From contig NZ_FMZX01000009.1 in NCBI RefSeq assembly GCF_900101615.1, positions 62,001 to 126,000 of the forward strand: a stretch of 64,000 bases of DNA, read 5' to 3'. This document shows positions 54,919 through 64,000 of the stretch, one piece after another. The notes under the pieces are model-generated. The model saw nothing but the letters and a program-made list of their open reading frames with translations. It was not told the DNA's origin and made no database searches. The DNA comes from Belnapia rosea (GTDB lineage Bacteria; Pseudomonadota; Alphaproteobacteria; Acetobacterales; Acetobacteraceae). Position numbers and translations under genes: made by a program. The stretch's first letter is position 1; the number at the start of each line of letters is the position of its first letter.

Positions 54919-55515
54919 ATGAATGAGCGTAGCACCGCGGCTATCCCGATGGATCCGGCCTCTCAGCTGGCAGACCTGATCGACCTGCTCCAGCTGGAAT
55001 TCGATGCGCTGCCAACCTATGCGGCCGCCATTTCCGCGCTGCGCCGCCCGGCCTTCCGGGACGCGCTGCAGGGTTACAAGGCCGAGCACCTGCGGCATGT
55101 CCGCGCGCTCTCGACGGAGATCGAAGCCCTTGGCGGCGTCCCGCTGCCATTCCCGCATCTGCCGACGGGCCTGTTCAAGCTTGCGGTACAACTCCTCGGC
55201 CTGCCGGGCGGCGACCGCGCCATCCTGCTGGCCTTCGTCTCGAACGAATGGCAGTCGCGGGAAAAATACGCCCGTTACGCCGCCCGTCCCTATCCGCCGA
55301 GGCTGGCCGCCCTGTTGCGCCAGCACGCCGATGACGAGGCTCGCCACTACGACTGGGCCTGCGCCGCGCTGGAGGAACTGGGTTGCGGGGAGGCCACGCC
55401 GCTCGGCCAGGCGAGCCGGCTCTTTGCGCGCTTCCATGGCACCACCGCGGATGCGCTGGAGAGCGTCGGCCGCGCCGGCGTCGAAGCAAGCGTCCGGATG
55501 TTGCGGCCAGCCTAA
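54919..55515 (+). CDS. Ferritin-like domain protein of unknown role
   Basis: A 198-residue, nearly all-helical protein with carboxylate and histidine motifs of the ferritin-like fold: LEFDALPTYAAAI in helix 1, YKAEHLRHVRAL in helix 2, SNEWQSREKYARY, and HADDEARHYDWAC with ExxH in helix 4. These could form a di-iron centre as in rubrerythrin- or DUF2383/DUF892-like proteins. No oxidase or storage function is proved. It sits between the SMP-30 gene and the GH43-like gene. Confidence 0.75.
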   Translation: MNERSTAAIPMDPASQLADLIDLLQLEFDALPTYAAAISALRRPAFRDALQGYKAEHLRHVRALSTEIEALGGVPLPFPHLPTGLFKLAVQLLGLPGGDRAILLAFVSNEWQSREKYARYAARPYPPRLAALLRQHADDEARHYDWACAALEELGCGEATPLGQASRLFARFHGTTADALESVGRAGVEASVRMLRPA

Positions 55516-55553
55516 GGCCGCAACCGCGACTGACTCTGCCCACGGAGCACGGC

Positions 55554-56588
55554 TTGGCCCAGTATCTCGAGACCACCTATCGCAATCCGCTCATCGAGGA
55601 GGTCTGGGCCGACCCCGCCGTGACGGGGCCGGACGACGATGGTTTCTACTGGTCCTATGCCACGGATGACGACCACGAACCCCTGCCGCGCCGCCTCTTC
55701 AAGGTCGCCCGCTCCCGCGACCTGGTGCATTGGGAGACGCATCCGCCCGGCACGGAGGCCGGCGCCTTCGCCGCGCCCATCCCGAATTATGGCCGCTACC
55801 GCGCGGCCTGGGCGCCCGATATCCGGCGCCTCGGCGCGACGGGCTGGCGCTTCTACGGCACCTTGAAGTTCGACGACCATGAGGATGCCGGGCCCGAAGG
55901 CCATGGCATCTTCGTGGCCCCTTCGTCAGGGCCGACCGGCTTTACCGAACCAACCGTCCTGCAGCGCGGCCCGGGCTTCACCACCATCGACCCTTGCTTC
56001 TACCACTCGACAGTACTCGGCCGGAATTTCCTCTACTGGGGTTCCGGCCATGCGCCGATCCTCGGCCAGGAGCTGACGGAGGATGGGTTGGGCTTCGCCC
56101 CTGGCTCGGTGCCCCGAGCGGTGCTCGCCCCAACGCCTGGTGACTGGTCGGACCGCCTCTGGGAGGGCGTGCATGTCATCGAGAACCCGCTGACCCGGGA
56201 GCCGATCATGCTGGCGTCCAAGGTCGATACCTGGGTCGGTCCCTACCAGGCCTTCGCCCTCCGCGGAGGGGCGCATCCGCTCGATCCCTTCACCCCGGCA
56301 CCGAGCCCTGCCCCGCTGCTGGCCGAGAACGCGGCCTGGAATCGCTGCGGCCAGGTCTTCGTGCAGGCGGACGCCATCGGGCAGCTCTGGCTCTTCTACC
56401 ACGCCGTGCGCGGCGACCAGGTCATCCCCGGCACCGAGTCGCTCGAGGCGAATGGCAGGCGCGGCATCCCACTGCGGCAGATGTGCATGGAGCGCCTGCT
56501 CTTCGACAGCGCCGGCTTTCCCTATGTCGAGGGCGGCGGCCCATCCTCCACGCTGAAGACCGGGCCGGTGGTGTTGCACCGGGCCTGA
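55554..56588 (+). CDS. Glycoside hydrolase GH43-like five-bladed propeller protein
   Basis: A 344-residue protein with the propeller-type glycosidase pattern. RNPLIEEVWADPAVTGPDDDGFYW resembles the catalytic-base Asp region; RYRAAWAPDIRRLG and WEGVHVIENPLTREPIMLAS supply further conserved positions, the last with a likely acid Glu. Such proteins act on arabinosides, xylosides or fructosides. No signal peptide is seen. The start TTG at 55554 was chosen because GGAG lies six bases upstream and the propeller begins directly after; the open frame extends to 55383 across the ferritin-like gene. Confidence 0.7.
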   Translation: MAQYLETTYRNPLIEEVWADPAVTGPDDDGFYWSYATDDDHEPLPRRLFKVARSRDLVHWETHPPGTEAGAFAAPIPNYGRYRAAWAPDIRRLGATGWRFYGTLKFDDHEDAGPEGHGIFVAPSSGPTGFTEPTVLQRGPGFTTIDPCFYHSTVLGRNFLYWGSGHAPILGQELTEDGLGFAPGSVPRAVLAPTPGDWSDRLWEGVHVIENPLTREPIMLASKVDTWVGPYQAFALRGGAHPLDPFTPAPSPAPLLAENAAWNRCGQVFVQADAIGQLWLFYHAVRGDQVIPGTESLEANGRRGIPLRQMCMERLLFDSAGFPYVEGGGPSSTLKTGPVVLHRA

Positions 56589-56598
56589 GGCCTGCCAG

Positions 56599-57801
56599 TC
56601 AGCCCCGCAGCGCCTGCGCCGAGATGGCCCGCGGCGCCGCCGGCATCGCCTGGAACAGGGCCTGCTGCCGCGCAAGCTCGGCGGCGAGCGGGGCATCGAC
56701 GATGCGCTGCCCGCCCCGTGCCTCCAGCTCGAACAACCCGTTGGGGCAATAGCGGTCGTCATCCCAGCCGAGATGGCTGAGGATGGGATAGAGGCAGATC
56801 CCCTCCACCGGCACGCCGGCCTGGATCGCAGCGCGCACCTCCTCGCTGACATAGCGCAGCCAGCTCGGGCGGGCCGCACCCTCGATGCTGGTCTCCGCCA
56901 CGAAAAGCGGACACTGGTAGCGGGCATGGACCTCCGCCAGCATGTCCCGCAGGGGCCGCCAGCGCGGGTCGTAGACGGACAACGCGTCACGCGAGGGGCG
57001 CCAGTCCGGCCCTGCATCCGCCGGCCGGGCGGCATCGGGGAAGAGCCACTGGTTGTTCCAGTAGAAATTCACCCCGATGGCATCGACCGCCTCCGGGCTG
57101 CCGCCGAGTTCCGGCTCGCGGCGCCCGGTCAGCATGTCCCAGCCGTCGTACTGCGAGGCGGTATAGGTGCGGGCGATCTCGGGGTCCGCATATGGACGCG
57201 GGGCGATGTGGATGACCGGATCGATGGCGAAGGCCCGACTGCCGGGCACGGCCGCCCGCACTGCAGCCGTGCCGGCGAGCGCGGCCCGTACCAGCTGCCG
57301 CTTGAGCGCATCGGCCTGGCCCGTGGAGCCCGGATTCATGATCGCCATATCGCCCCCGGCCCAGGCAAAGAAGGCAATCTCGTTGACCGGACAAATCAGC
57401 GGCGGCCGCCCGGTCTCGTCCAGATGCAGCCGCGCGAAAGCGGCGGCATAAGCGGCGAAACCCTCGACGAAGTTGGGGGACCAGATGTCGATGTGATCCG
57501 GCCAGCCGTAATGGCAAAGGTCCCAGATCACTTGGCTGCCAGCCGCTTCCGCCGCCCGCAACAGCGGCAACAGGGAAGACCACTCGTACTGCCCGGGCTG
57601 TGCCTCGACCAGATGCCAGCGCACGCCGTCGCGAATGGTGCGGATGCCATGCTCCGCGGCCTGGCGGTAATCCTGCGCCGCCAGCGTGTCGTGCCTGGTG
57701 CCGGCGATCAGGTCCAGCCGCTGGCCATCGGCGCGCCGATGGGTGGAGCATTCGAAGCCCCCCAGGAAGAAGCTGCTGAAAAGCTGCGATCGGAACGGCA
57801 T
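56599..57801 (-). CDS. Clan GH-A (GH1-like) glycosidase-related protein
   Basis: A 400-residue TIM-barrel protein. ICPVNEIAFFAWAGG carries the predicted acid/base glutamate and PLFVAETSIEG the nucleophile; VIWDLCHYGWPDHIDIW is the family beta-strand 3 region. The N-terminus FFLGGFECSTHRR resembles beta-glucosidase relatives found in sugar and aromatic-glycoside clusters. It lies 244 bases downstream of the larger GH1 gene on the same strand, with an inverted repeat in between, and converges on the GH43-like gene. Confidence 0.8.
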   Translation of the reverse strand: MPFRSQLFSSFFLGGFECSTHRRADGQRLDLIAGTRHDTLAAQDYRQAAEHGIRTIRDGVRWHLVEAQPGQYEWSSLLPLLRAAEAAGSQVIWDLCHYGWPDHIDIWSPNFVEGFAAYAAAFARLHLDETGRPPLICPVNEIAFFAWAGGDMAIMNPGSTGQADALKRQLVRAALAGTAAVRAAVPGSRAFAIDPVIHIAPRPYADPEIARTYTASQYDGWDMLTGRREPELGGSPEAVDAIGVNFYWNNQWLFPDAARPADAGPDWRPSRDALSVYDPRWRPLRDMLAEVHARYQCPLFVAETSIEGAARPSWLRYVSEEVRAAIQAGVPVEGICLYPILSHLGWDDDRYCPNGLFELEARGGQRIVDAPLAAELARQQALFQAMPAAPRAISAQALRG

Positions 57802-57889
57802 GGCTGGCGACTTCTCCTGGCGGGCAGGTCATCCGCGGGTAGTGGGCCAATCCTCGGCCGGAGCGGTGACAGGCTGACGGCAGGAAGAC

Positions 57890-57920
57890 GGCTTGCCGGT
57901 GCTGGTTGCATCGGCAAGCC
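57890..57920 (-). promoter_or_regulatory. Inverted repeat between the two GH1-type genes
   Basis: Nine-base arms GGCTTGCCG and CGGCAAGCC enclose a 13-base loop, in the gap after the 507-residue GH1 gene and 89 bases before the next start. A dimeric regulator site or a transcript-processing hairpin are both possible. Confidence 0.35.
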
Positions 57921-58045
57921 ACCCGATATGCCCAGGACTCAAACCCAGAGCTCGACAGATTCAGCGGGCCGATCCCTCGCCGGGCAGGACGGCCCTCACC
58001 GCCATCCGGCCTTTTCATCCTGCACGAGAGAGCCCCGTCCCTCCG

Positions 58046-59569
58046 TCAGCCCGCCGCCTGCTTCGGCGGCACGAGGAAGCGGTCCTCGCGGCGCCACCAG
58101 CCGGGCTGTTGCAGCAGCGGATGCTCGAAGCGGCCCTGCCGTGCAATGGCTTCGGCCGCCTTGGCGATCAGCCGCGGATGCGGCCGTCCGCTCGGGTGGC
58201 GCATGTCGAAGACGCCCGGCTCATAATGTCCGGTCTTCTGGGTCAGCAGGCTGTTCCAGTCGACGGCGCCGAGCAGCGACCAGATCGTCACGGCCCGGAT
58301 ATCGGCACCCTCGGCGCGCAGCCCTGCCGCGGCATCCCAGGCTTCCAGGAACCAGCGGACCTGCTCATGCTCCGGGCACCAGCCGATATGCGCCTCGGTG
58401 ATGGCCAGGGGAATGGAGCCGTATCGGTCCCAGGCCTCACGCAGGCGAGGCTCCCAGCCCGTTCCCTCATGCGGCGGCAACGGCACCCGCGCGGCCTCGA
58501 TATCGGCATAGGCGTCGCGGCCGTTGCCGCCATGCATGTGCTCCGGATAGAGCGCCAGGCGGTGATCCAGGAAGCGTTCGCTGGTAATGTAGTAGTTGAA
58601 GCCGATCACCATCGGGCCGAGATCCTGGGCACGGAACTCGTCCAGCTCAGCCTCCGTCACGTCGGCGGCGAGCAACCGCCGCCACCAGGGATGGTCCCGG
58701 TCAACGCGGCCGGTCAACAGGTCGAGGCTGAGCCAGCGCCGCTCGTTCTCGTCCTCCGCCTGGTAGGCCAGCTTTGGCGTGCTGAAGGTCTTCCCCAGAT
58801 CCTCGGTCTGCACCAGCTCCGCATCGGGGATGACACGGCGAATGGCGCGCATGGCCAGCACGACCGCGCGGCATTCATTCGCCAGGATGCGCAGGAAGGT
58901 CGCCTCGTCAGTCCCATGCGGGAACCAATGGCCGTAGAGGCCCGAGAAGCGTGCCGTGGTCAGCGGCTCATTCACCGGGGTCCAGGATTTGATCCAGGGA
59001 TAGCGCCGCGCGGTACGCTCCGCCTGCTCCGCCAGCAGCTCCGGGAAGTTCGGATCGAGCAGGTTGGTGTAGTGCGGGCCGCCACCGTGGTGAACAAGGC
59101 CGGCGATCGGCGTGATGCCCAACTCCCTCAGCCGGGCCAGCCGCTCATCATGCCACCGCCAATCGCATTCGCCGGGCTGCTCCGGCGCTACATGCTCCCA
59201 GAGGACAGGGTAGCGCAGCTTGCGGAAGCCCAGCCGGGCCACCGCCTCGAGATCGTCGATGCGATGGTAATGGCCACTCTCGCGCAGCTGGTCCCGCCAC
59301 ATGTCGCCGACGCGGAGGACCGTGCACTCGATGCCTCCCCACAGCTCAAGCTCGGACGCAGCGCGCCGTGTCGCGGCCTCGGCGATGCCGAGGTCGTTGG
59401 CCGGCGTCTCGTTCAGGACACTGAGATCGTCGACGACAGGCGAAGACCAGGAGGCTTCCACGCAATCCCCACGTGGCCCAGGCGCCGGGTGCTGGTCGGC
59501 CGGTGATCCGGCTTGCAGCATATCACCCGATCCATCGTCGAGCATCGTGAAACTGGTGGAATCAGTCAT
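58046..59569 (-). CDS. Family 1 glycoside hydrolase-like protein
   Basis: A 507-residue protein with a ~70-residue leader and a GH1-like barrel. SWTPVNEPLTTARFSGLYG supplies acid/base Glu, and LAITEAHIGWCPEHEQ a nucleophile Glu in the ITENG position. VARLGFRKLRYPVLWEHVAPE opens the barrel. The C-terminus carries WSLLGAVDWNSLLTQKTGHYE, also typical of the GH1 relatives that are fused to dTDP-rhamnose reductase domains in some bacteria; no such fusion is present here. GGGGAG lies five bases before the 59569 ATG, favouring it over the ATG at 59605. Confidence 0.82.
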   Translation of the reverse strand: MTDSTSFTMLDDGSGDMLQAGSPADQHPAPGPRGDCVEASWSSPVVDDLSVLNETPANDLGIAEAATRRAASELELWGGIECTVLRVGDMWRDQLRESGHYHRIDDLEAVARLGFRKLRYPVLWEHVAPEQPGECDWRWHDERLARLRELGITPIAGLVHHGGGPHYTNLLDPNFPELLAEQAERTARRYPWIKSWTPVNEPLTTARFSGLYGHWFPHGTDEATFLRILANECRAVVLAMRAIRRVIPDAELVQTEDLGKTFSTPKLAYQAEDENERRWLSLDLLTGRVDRDHPWWRRLLAADVTEAELDEFRAQDLGPMVIGFNYYITSERFLDHRLALYPEHMHGGNGRDAYADIEAARVPLPPHEGTGWEPRLREAWDRYGSIPLAITEAHIGWCPEHEQVRWFLEAWDAAAGLRAEGADIRAVTIWSLLGAVDWNSLLTQKTGHYEPGVFDMRHPSGRPHPRLIAKAAEAIARQGRFEHPLLQQPGWWRREDRFLVPPKQAAG

Positions 59570-60543
59570 GCAGGCTCCCCCAAAGCGAAACGCATGGACC
59601 TGCAATCACGCCCGAGGCTGAGGGTTCGTATAACGGTAGCGGATTGCTTGAGCCGCGGAGGCCTCGGCTGGGGTCGAGGGCACAGGGCCCGGCCTCGACG
59701 TTGCTTTTCATGTCATCCAGCAACAGTCTGAAAAACATGTTCTTTTTCTGAAGTGGCTGGAGTGCGCGAACTGTCGCGCCACTCATTACGGCCGCCGCTC
59801 TCTCCGATTAGTGACAGACCGCGAGCCATGGCCGTGACTGACCAAGGCCTGGAGCGGAGAAGGCAAGGTGGTGCCAGCCGTGCGCCCCCAGCCTGCCCGC
59901 ATTTGCCGAAGCTGAATTCCGGCAGGAGGATCTTCAACCGAACAAGGGCCCAGCCCGAAAGCCCTGCCAGGTCCGGCACACGAAATGGGTCGGCCTTGGG
60001 CCGCATCAGCGGCCCGGCGCAGTTCGTGCCGGAAGGCAGGCGGGACGAGGACGGGTAGAGACGTACATCCCGGTTTTGACGCAAGCCGCATCTCGTTGAT
60101 CATGGCACCGGCGATATCGTCAGCCTGCATGCTGAGCGGCAACGCCGCCGACAACGAGCGCGCGAGCCAAGTCATCGCTGGCTGCCATTTCTGCCCCACA
60201 CCAATGTCAGCGATCCCGGCACCGGAGATGCTGAGGCGTATGGGCACCGCATCCGCTGGGATGCGGTCCCTGTGATCCAGCCTGCGAAGCCGCGATGCGG
60301 CTCCCGCCAAGTCGTGGCCATGCAGCAACAATGCCGCGGCCCGCGGGATACGGGGGAGGCAGTACATGCCCTTGGTCCAGGATCCGGAAGGACCCTTGCG
60401 GCGGCGACGTTCATGGAGGTCGTGCGGCCACAGCAAACTATCCAATTACGCCCTCAGCCCGCTGCGACTCAGGCCAATAATAACCTGTGGCACTATCGCG
60501 GCTGCATCGCGTTGGCCTCGAACTTCTGGAGCGTTGGGACGCC
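59570..60543. other. 974-base stretch without a convincing gene
   Basis: The first ~200 bases, next to the GH1 gene, are relatively AT-rich (AAAAACATGTTCTTTTTC near 59730) and probably hold its promoter. From about 59800 to 60500 open frames exist on both strands, the longest 219 codons at 59786-60445 minus, but none has a known domain, a good ribosome binding site or normal amino-acid composition. It could be decayed sequence or hold an uncharacterised RNA. Confidence 0.5.
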
Positions 60544-60957
60544 ATGGCAGGACGACAGGATCCCGAGGGCTGGATGTGGGCAGAGGCCTGCGACACGCTC
60601 CTCCGTGCCGAACGGCTGCATCGCCAGTTCTTCCTCCCCCGCCATGCGCCGTCATCCCTGCCCGTCTGGCATCCGCCGACGGATGTGCTGGAGACCGAAA
60701 GGGAGGTGTTGATCCTCGTCGCCCTGCCCGGGGTAAGCCCCGATGCGGTGGAGGCCGTGATCGAGGACGGGGTGCTGCGCATCAGCGGCCTTCGGCTGCT
60801 ACCAGCCGAGTTGCGCAATGCCGTCATCCATCGCCTGGAACTCCCGCAGGGGCGGTTCGAGCGGCGGATCCCATTGCCTGCCGGCCGCTATGCCACACCG
60901 GTTCGCCACAGCCTCGTCGATGGCTGCCTGCTGGTTCGGTTGGACAAGGCAGGCTGA
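60544..60957 (+). CDS. Hsp20/alpha-crystallin family small heat shock protein
   Basis: A 137-residue small heat shock protein. The alpha-crystallin domain starts near PPTDVLETEREVLILVALPGV and continues through EDGVLRISGLRLLP, ending VDGCLLVRLDKAG; the C-terminal IxI motif is not obvious. The short N-terminus has WMWAEACDTLLRAERLHRQFF. Such chaperones hold unfolding proteins until ATP-dependent machines act. GTG at 60487 would add 19 residues; ATG 60544 was preferred because GGGA precedes it. lon starts 15 bases after the stop. Confidence 0.87.
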   Translation: MAGRQDPEGWMWAEACDTLLRAERLHRQFFLPRHAPSSLPVWHPPTDVLETEREVLILVALPGVSPDAVEAVIEDGVLRISGLRLLPAELRNAVIHRLELPQGRFERRIPLPAGRYATPVRHSLVDGCLLVRLDKAG

Positions 60958-60971
60958 GCCGGGAGCGCCCC

Positions 60972-63350
<2,379 letters not shown>

Positions 63351-63458
63351 GCGGGCGCCTCAGTAAGCAGGCTGCCTGTAGCGGGCCCGCCATGGTCCAG
63401 GCGGCCCAACCCGCAGCCTTGCTGCGTGACAGGGCGAACCGGCCCCGCAATCGCCCAA

Positions 63459-63535
63459 TGGTGTCCCCGGCGGGATTCGAACCCACGGCCCCCAGATTAG
63501 GAATCTGGTGCTCTATCCTGCTGAGCTACGGAGAC
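63459..63535 (-). tRNA. tRNA-Arg, anticodon CCT
   Basis: The minus strand folds as a standard cloverleaf of 77 bases including an encoded CCA. The acceptor stem is GTCTCCG with CGGGGAC (one U-G pair). D-arm is GCTCAGCAGGATAGAGC, anticodon stem CCAGA/TCTGG around loop TTCCTAA (anticodon CCT), and T-arm GTGGG-TTCGAAT-CCCGC. It reads AGG arginine codons, which are rare in this GC-rich genome. Confidence 0.97.
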
Positions 63536-63555
63536 CCGGCAACAAGCCTAGCATA

Positions 63556-64000
63556 TCAGCCGCGCCGCCGGAACCGCTCCACCGCACTGACGAGGGCCGT
63601 CCGCACCCCGGGCTCGAGGGCGGAATGGCCGGCATCGGCCACCACGGTCAGCCGCGCCCGTGGCCAGGCGGCGGCCAGATCGAAGGCGGTCTCGGCCGGG
63701 CAGACCATGTCATAGCGCCCCTGTACGATCTCGGCCGGGATATGGGCGATGCGGTCCATATGGCCGAGCAGCCCCTCCTGCGGGAGGAAGAGATCATGCG
63801 CGAAGTAATGCGCCTCGATCCGGGCGAGGCCGAGGGCGCTGCGGTCCTGGGCGAAGCTCGCCACCGTCTCCGGGCTCGGCAGCAGGGTGGAGCAGCTGCC
63901 CTCGTACTGGCTCCAGGCGCGCGCCGCGGGCAGGTGGACCATCGGGTCCGGATCGCAGAGCCGGCGAAGGTAGGAGCCGAGCAGGTCGCCCCGCTCCTCC
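63556..64000 (-). CDS. pip: Proline iminopeptidase (C-terminal part; 5' end beyond window)
   Basis: The last ~148 residues of an alpha/beta-hydrolase peptidase that removes N-terminal proline. The cap-domain region before ARAWSQYEGSCSTLLP and the C-terminal VQGRYDMVCPAETAFDL (catalytic Asp) and VVADAGHSALEPGV (catalytic His) match proline iminopeptidases. The gene runs off the right edge, so nucleophile and oxyanion residues are not visible. It ends 20 bases from the tRNA on the same strand. Confidence 0.88.
   Translation of the reverse strand, partial: EERGDLLGSYLRRLCDPDPMVHLPAARAWSQYEGSCSTLLPSPETVASFAQDRSALGLARIEAHYFAHDLFLPQEGLLGHMDRIAHIPAEIVQGRYDMVCPAETAFDLAAAWPRARLTVVADAGHSALEPGVRTALVSAVERFRRRG

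Noticed and set aside
59786-60445. 219-codon minus-strand frame
   Set aside because: No domain, no ribosome binding site, composition unlike neighbouring proteins and several overlapping alternatives on both strands.

Overview
The window is a very GC-rich bacterial chromosome segment with about 62 densely packed genes, one tRNA and no recognisable mobile element. Gene content suggests an alphaproteobacterium of the Acetobacteraceae (Roseomonas-like). Supporting signs are a FlbD-type flagellar regulator, DUF3309 and DUF4169 proteins, TRAP transport, a fused pcaDC, and rplY-pth-ychF organisation. The taxonomic call is inference; no rRNA is present to confirm it.

Layout. 1-8.9 kb holds housekeeping genes: the 3' end of uvrB, an SRPBCC protein, a PhoR-like kinase, an LpoA-like lipoprotein divergent from rsmI, hemW, and small metabolic genes. 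9.1-12.8 kb holds a TRAP transporter operon (dctP-dctQ-dctM) and a dienelactone hydrolase-like gene. 12.8-17.7 kb holds small genes, two tandem mgtC-like genes, and the translation cluster rplY-pth-(unknown)-ychF. 17.9-24.0 kb holds a giant DUF2339 membrane protein, a histidine phosphatase, a GST, ilvE and prs. 24.3-33.0 kb is a tight flagellar operon, fliF-fliG-fliH-fliN-flbD-flhA-flhF-flhG, covering the MS ring, switch, export gate, sigma-54 control and polar placement. 33.1-36.6 kb holds an OmpA-family protein, dgoK-dgoA for 2-keto-3-deoxygalactonate, and an EAL phosphodiesterase.

36.8-39.4 kb is a protocatechuate (beta-ketoadipate) operon, pcaDC-pcaH-pcaG. It is followed by what reads as a gutted pcaB: its first ~30 codons joined to its last ~50. 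39.5-43.2 kb holds a secreted-looking SDR, a secreted alpha/beta hydrolase and a GntP permease. 43.6-49.7 kb is one 1999-residue autotransporter with a PGRS-like glycine-rich block and seven near-identical 93-residue intervals, ended by a textbook terminator.

50.1-59.6 kb is an accessory region: SGNH hydrolase, RNase Z-like MBL protein, cupin, LLM flavin oxidoreductase, SMP-30 lactonase, ferritin-like protein and three glycosidase-like genes. A 974-base stretch without a convincing gene follows. Then come an Hsp20-Lon pair, tRNA-Arg(CCT), and the 3' end of a proline iminopeptidase gene running off the window.

The most notable points are the pcaB deletion scar, the repeat-built autotransporter, the ~5.4 kb of unrelated genes separating prs from rplY-pth-ychF, the Lon-Hsp20 pair, the GAFSGA variant with a degenerate receiver in FlbD, and the Tat-like signal on an SDR. 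I found no CRISPR array, transposase, integrase or phage gene, and no clear candidate for a wholly new system.
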